64,000 nucleotides of DNA from Actinocrispum wychmicini. Lineage in GTDB: Bacteria; Actinomycetota; Actinomycetes; Mycobacteriales; Pseudonocardiaceae. The notes below the pieces were generated by a model. That model saw nothing but the letters and a program-made list of their open reading frames with translations. It was not told the DNA's origin and did no database searches. Location of the stretch: the NCBI RefSeq assembly GCF_004345645.1, contig NZ_SLWS01000005.1, forward strand, positions 1-64,000, read 5' to 3'. The position numbers were made by a program, and so were the translations under genes. Positions 61,090-64,000 of this stretch are shown here, piece by piece (position 1 is the stretch's first letter; every line of letters starts with the position of its first letter).

Positions 61090-62009
61090 CCGTCCGCCGA
61101 GCGGTTCGAGATCTGCTGAAGACCGCCGGCCCGACCAAGGTCGCGGTCGCGGTGTCCGGAGGCGCTGACTCGTTGGCGTTGGCCGCTGCCGCCGCGACCC
61201 TCACCGACGTCACCGGCCTCGTGGTGGACCACGACCTGCAGGCGGACTCCGCCCGGGTCGCGGCGAACACCGCCGACCAACTCCGCACGCTCAAGATCGA
61301 CACACGCGTGCTCAAGGTCGAGGTCGGCACGAAAGGCGGACTGGAGGCCGCGGCGCGCGCCGCCCGGTACGCGGCGTTGCGCGAGGCCGTGCCGGACGGG
61401 TTGATCTTGTTGGGGCACACCCTGGACGACCAGGCCGAGACCGTCCTGCTCGGCCTGGGCCGCGGCTCTGGCCCCAGATCCATCGCGGGCATGCGCGCGC
61501 TCGACCCACCGTGGGGCCGTCCGCTGCTCGGCATCCGGCGGGATGTGACCGAACAGGCATGCCGCGAGCTCGGGCTCGACCCGTGGCGTGATCCGCACAA
61601 CACCGATTCCCGGTTCACCCGGGTGCGGCTGAGGCACGAGGTCATCCCCCTGATGGAGGAAGTTCTGCACGGAGGTGTCGCCGAGGCCCTGGCGCGGACC
61701 GCCGGGCAGCTCCGGGACGACCTTGAGGCGCTCGACACACTGGCCGCCGATGTCCGGAAAGCCGTGATCGACGAGGGAACCCTGCTGGTCGCCGGCCTCG
61801 CCGAGCAGCCGGCCGCGGTCCAGCGGCGGGTGCTGCGCGGCTGGCTGAAGGACGCCGGAGTGCGCGACCTCACCGACGGCCACCTCCGCTCGGTCGCCGC
61901 TCTCGTGGGTGAATGGCGTGGTCAGGGCGGTGTGTGGTTGCCGGGCGGCTTTGTCGCCCGCCGCCGGCATGGCAGGCTCTGCGTACTACCGCCCGGCAGT
62001 GCCGGTTGA
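61065..62009 (+). CDS. tilS: tRNA(Ile)-lysidine synthetase
   Basis: This 314-residue enzyme converts cytidine 34 of tRNA-Ile(CAU) to lysidine, letting it read AUA. The PP-loop SGGADSLAL is near residue 30 and [20 protein letters not shown] near 118; the C-terminal domain is short as in actinobacteria. ATG 61065 is inside the end of the DUF2342 gene. The much longer open frame upstream is a shadow of that gene. hpt and ftsH follow, the usual order. Confidence 0.94.
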   Translation: MAAPSATLTVRRAVRDLLKTAGPTKVAVAVSGGADSLALAAAAATLTDVTGLVVDHDLQADSARVAANTADQLRTLKIDTRVLKVEVGTKGGLEAAARAARYAALREAVPDGLILLGHTLDDQAETVLLGLGRGSGPRSIAGMRALDPPWGRPLLGIRRDVTEQACRELGLDPWRDPHNTDSRFTRVRLRHEVIPLMEEVLHGGVAEALARTAGQLRDDLEALDTLAADVRKAVIDEGTLLVAGLAEQPAAVQRRVLRGWLKDAGVRDLTDGHLRSVAALVGEWRGQGGVWLPGGFVARRRHGRLCVLPPGSAG

Positions 62010-62031
62010 GGCCCATCTGAGAGGGGAAGGC

Positions 62032-62586
62032 GTGTACGACGGCGACATCGCCTCCGTGCTGATCACCGAGCAAGAGATCAACGAGAAGATCGCCGAACTC
62101 GCCAAGCAGGTGGCCGACGACTACCCGGCCGGCGGCGCGCGTTCGGACCTGGTCCTCGTCGGGGTGCTCAAAGGCGCCGTGATGTTCATGACAGACCTGG
62201 CCAGGGCGATGCCGATCCCCGTCCAGCTGGAGTTCATGGCAGTTAGCTCGTATGGCTCGGCCACCTCGTCGTCCGGCGTGGTGCGGATCCTGAAGGACCT
62301 GGACCGCGACATCGCCGGCCGGGACGTGCTGATCGTCGAGGACATCATCGACTCGGGGCTGACCCTGTCGTGGCTGCTCAAGAACCTCGCCTCGCGCAAC
62401 CCGGCCACCCTGCGGGTGTGCACGCTGCTGCGCAAACCCGACGCGGTGATGGTGGACGTCCCGGTCGAGTACGTCGGCTTCGAGATCCCGAACGAGTTCG
62501 TCGTCGGGTACGGCCTGGACTACGCCGAGCGGTACCGCGACCTGCCGTACATTGGGACATTGGACCCAGCGGTCTACTCGTCCTGA
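62032..62586 (+). CDS. hpt: Hypoxanthine phosphoribosyltransferase
   Basis: This 184-residue enzyme salvages hypoxanthine and guanine with PRPP. The PRPP loop [18 protein letters not shown] is near residue 105, and [16 protein letters not shown] is the other typical segment. GTG 62032 ([10 protein letters not shown]) follows GAGGGGAAGG and matches related proteins; GTG 61999 is a longer option. The gene lies between tilS and ftsH. Confidence 0.95.
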   Translation: MYDGDIASVLITEQEINEKIAELAKQVADDYPAGGARSDLVLVGVLKGAVMFMTDLARAMPIPVQLEFMAVSSYGSATSSSGVVRILKDLDRDIAGRDVLIVEDIIDSGLTLSWLLKNLASRNPATLRVCTLLRKPDAVMVDVPVEYVGFEIPNEFVVGYGLDYAERYRDLPYIGTLDPAVYSS

Positions 62587-62804
62587 GGAACCCCTCAGAA
62601 TCGCCGGGAACACCGGGTCGGATCCGGCCGTTACATCCGTGTCCGGTCGGGTGACGCGCTACCGTCCGTAACTGGGTGCGTCGTGGGCTGGATGTGGGCG
62701 GTACGCTGGTTGGACCGGATTGCCCCGCCGGTGCGGGTAGTGGGGCCACCACTACCCGATAAGCAAGTCAGGGAGGGTCGAGGCCGCCCGGCGGCCGTAA
62801 GTGA

Positions 62805-64000
62805 ATGGACCGCAAGCGACTGCTCCGTAACCCGCTGCTGTGGATACTGGCGGTGTTCCTGCTGTACCTCGCGTTCAGCACGATCTTTGACGACACCCGT
62901 GGATACGCCCAGGTCAGCACGAGCCAGGCGATCACACAGATCAACACCGGGAATGTCGACAAGGCGACGCTGGAGGACAAGGAGCAGCAGCTCAAGCTGA
63001 CCCTCAAGGATCCGAGCAAGGCCGACGGCCAGAAACAGGTCTTCACGTTCTTCCCGGGTGGGAGCAGCACCGCCGAGGTGTTCAACCTGCTCCGGACGAA
63101 CAACGTGAACTTCGACACGAAGGTCACCCAGGAGTCCTTCCTCTCCCAGATCCTCCTGTTCGCGATCCCGCTGGTGCTGCTGGGACTGCTGTTGCTCTGG
63201 ATGATGAACAACGTCCAGGGCGGCGGGAACCGGGTGATGAACTTCGGCAAGTCCAAGGCGAAACAGCTGAACAAGGACATGCCCAAGACCACCTTCGGCG
63301 ACGTGGCCGGTGTCGACGAGGCCGTCGAAGAGCTGTACGAGATCAAGGACTTCCTCCAGAACCCCGGCCGCTACCAGGCGCTCGGCGCGAAGATCCCGAA
63401 GGGTGTGCTGCTCTACGGCCCGCCCGGCACGGGCAAGACGCTGCTCGCGCGCGCGGTGGCCGGCGAGGCTGGGGTGCCGTTCTACACGATCTCCGGCTCC
63501 GACTTCGTCGAGATGTTCGTGGGTGTCGGCGCCTCCCGGGTGCGTGACCTGTTCGAACAGGCCAAGCAGAACGCGCCCTGCATCATCTTCGTCGACGAGA
63601 TCGACGCGGTCGGCCGCCAGCGTGGCGCCGGCCTCGGCGGCGGCCACGACGAGCGCGAACAGACCCTGAACCAGCTGCTGGTCGAGATGGACGGCTTCGA
63701 CGCGCGCGGCGGGATCATCCTGATCGCCGCGACCAACCGGCCGGACATCCTGGACCCGGCGCTGCTCCGGCCGGGCCGGTTCGACCGGCAGATCCCGGTG
63801 TCGGCGCCGGACCTGACCGGCCGCCGCAAGATCCTCGAGGTGCATGCCAAGGGCAAGCCGATGGCGCCGGACGTGGAGTTGCTCAGCCTCGCCAAGCGCA
63901 CGGTCGGCATGTCCGGCGCGGACCTGGCGAACGTGCTGAACGAGGCGGCGCTGCTGACCGCCCGCCAGAACGGCTCGGTGATCGACGGCATCGCGCTGGA
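62805..64000 (+). CDS. ftsH: ATP-dependent zinc metalloprotease FtsH, 5' part (runs off right edge)
   Basis: The first 398 residues are present. Two membrane helices (about 8-25, [18 protein letters not shown], and 115-135) flank an extracytoplasmic domain. The AAA+ part has Walker A GPPGTGKT near residue 207, Walker [12 protein letters not shown], the pore loop [17 protein letters not shown] and the second region of homology [11 protein letters not shown]. The HEXXH protease domain lies beyond the window. ATG 62805 is the start; its ribosome binding site is weak. Confidence 0.94.
   Translation, partial: MDRKRLLRNPLLWILAVFLLYLAFSTIFDDTRGYAQVSTSQAITQINTGNVDKATLEDKEQQLKLTLKDPSKADGQKQVFTFFPGGSSTAEVFNLLRTNNVNFDTKVTQESFLSQILLFAIPLVLLGLLLLWMMNNVQGGGNRVMNFGKSKAKQLNKDMPKTTFGDVAGVDEAVEELYEIKDFLQNPGRYQALGAKIPKGVLLYGPPGTGKTLLARAVAGEAGVPFYTISGSDFVEMFVGVGASRVRDLFEQAKQNAPCIIFVDEIDAVGRQRGAGLGGGHDEREQTLNQLLVEMDGFDARGGIILIAATNRPDILDPALLRPGRFDRQIPVSAPDLTGRRKILEVHAKGKPMAPDVELLSLAKRTVGMSGADLANVLNEAALLTARQNGSVIDGIAL

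Overview
The window is high-GC actinobacterial DNA. Start codon usage (many GTG/TTG), Shine-Dalgarno spacing and the core gene set (ppa, dacB-like, DUF2342 protease, tilS, hpt, ftsH) point to a filamentous actinomycete, probably a Pseudonocardiales member; the genus cannot be fixed from sequence reading alone. No rRNA gene, CRISPR array or complete tRNA gene was seen.

0-0.7 kb: a TetR regulator and the first codons of a divergent DUF2867-type gene share a strong operator-like palindrome. 0.8-24.8 kb: an accessory island. It holds two decayed tyrosine recombinases, IS110 and IS256 remnants, an ADP-ribosylglycohydrolase, a PadR-regulated membrane-protein operon, two decayed PD-(D/E)XK-like genes, and three STAND-type signalling loci: (i) a nucleotidyl-cyclase-like protein with a STAND-TPR protein, (ii) an NB-ARC/TPR protein with a TPR partner and a divergent membrane coiled-coil protein, (iii) an HTH-STAND-WD40 protein followed by a Crp-like regulator, a membrane protein and a second cyclase-like protein. 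Four proteins of loci (i) and (iii) carry a short beta-rich GG motif that resembles RHIM-type/bacterial amyloid signalling sequences. The right edge of the island looks like a tRNA-Thr(CGT) 3' half next to a perfect inverted repeat, as expected of an integration site.

25-30.2 kb: a secreted RCC1-repeat protein and a compact lasso peptide cluster (precursor, cyclase, fused RRE/protease) whose 50-aa precursor is a short ORF read by hand. 30.4-37.2 kb: a ROK regulator, a CDP-glycerol glycerophosphotransferase-like enzyme and a large secreted GH87-like glucanase with carbohydrate-binding modules. 37.5-45.1 kb: a small conserved protein, a serine hydrolase, a GGDEF diguanylate cyclase, an MFS pump, a LysR regulator, a stand-alone ribosomal protein L11 paralogue lacking the thiopeptide-site prolines, a hotdog thioesterase and glyA.

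45.1-54.7 kb: a catabolic block of ROK regulator, M81 peptidase, a complete oligopeptide-type ABC transporter, CutC and a ROK sugar kinase, probably for uptake and breakdown of a peptide or amino-sugar compound. 54.8-57 kb: a MarR/DHA2 efflux operon. 57-64 kb: housekeeping genes ppa, PBP4-type carboxypeptidase, DUF2342 metalloprotease, tilS, hpt and the start of ftsH, which runs off the right edge.

Nearly all broken reading frames lie between 0.8 and 24.6 kb, whereas genes after 24.9 kb are intact. This supports real gene decay in the island over general sequencing error.
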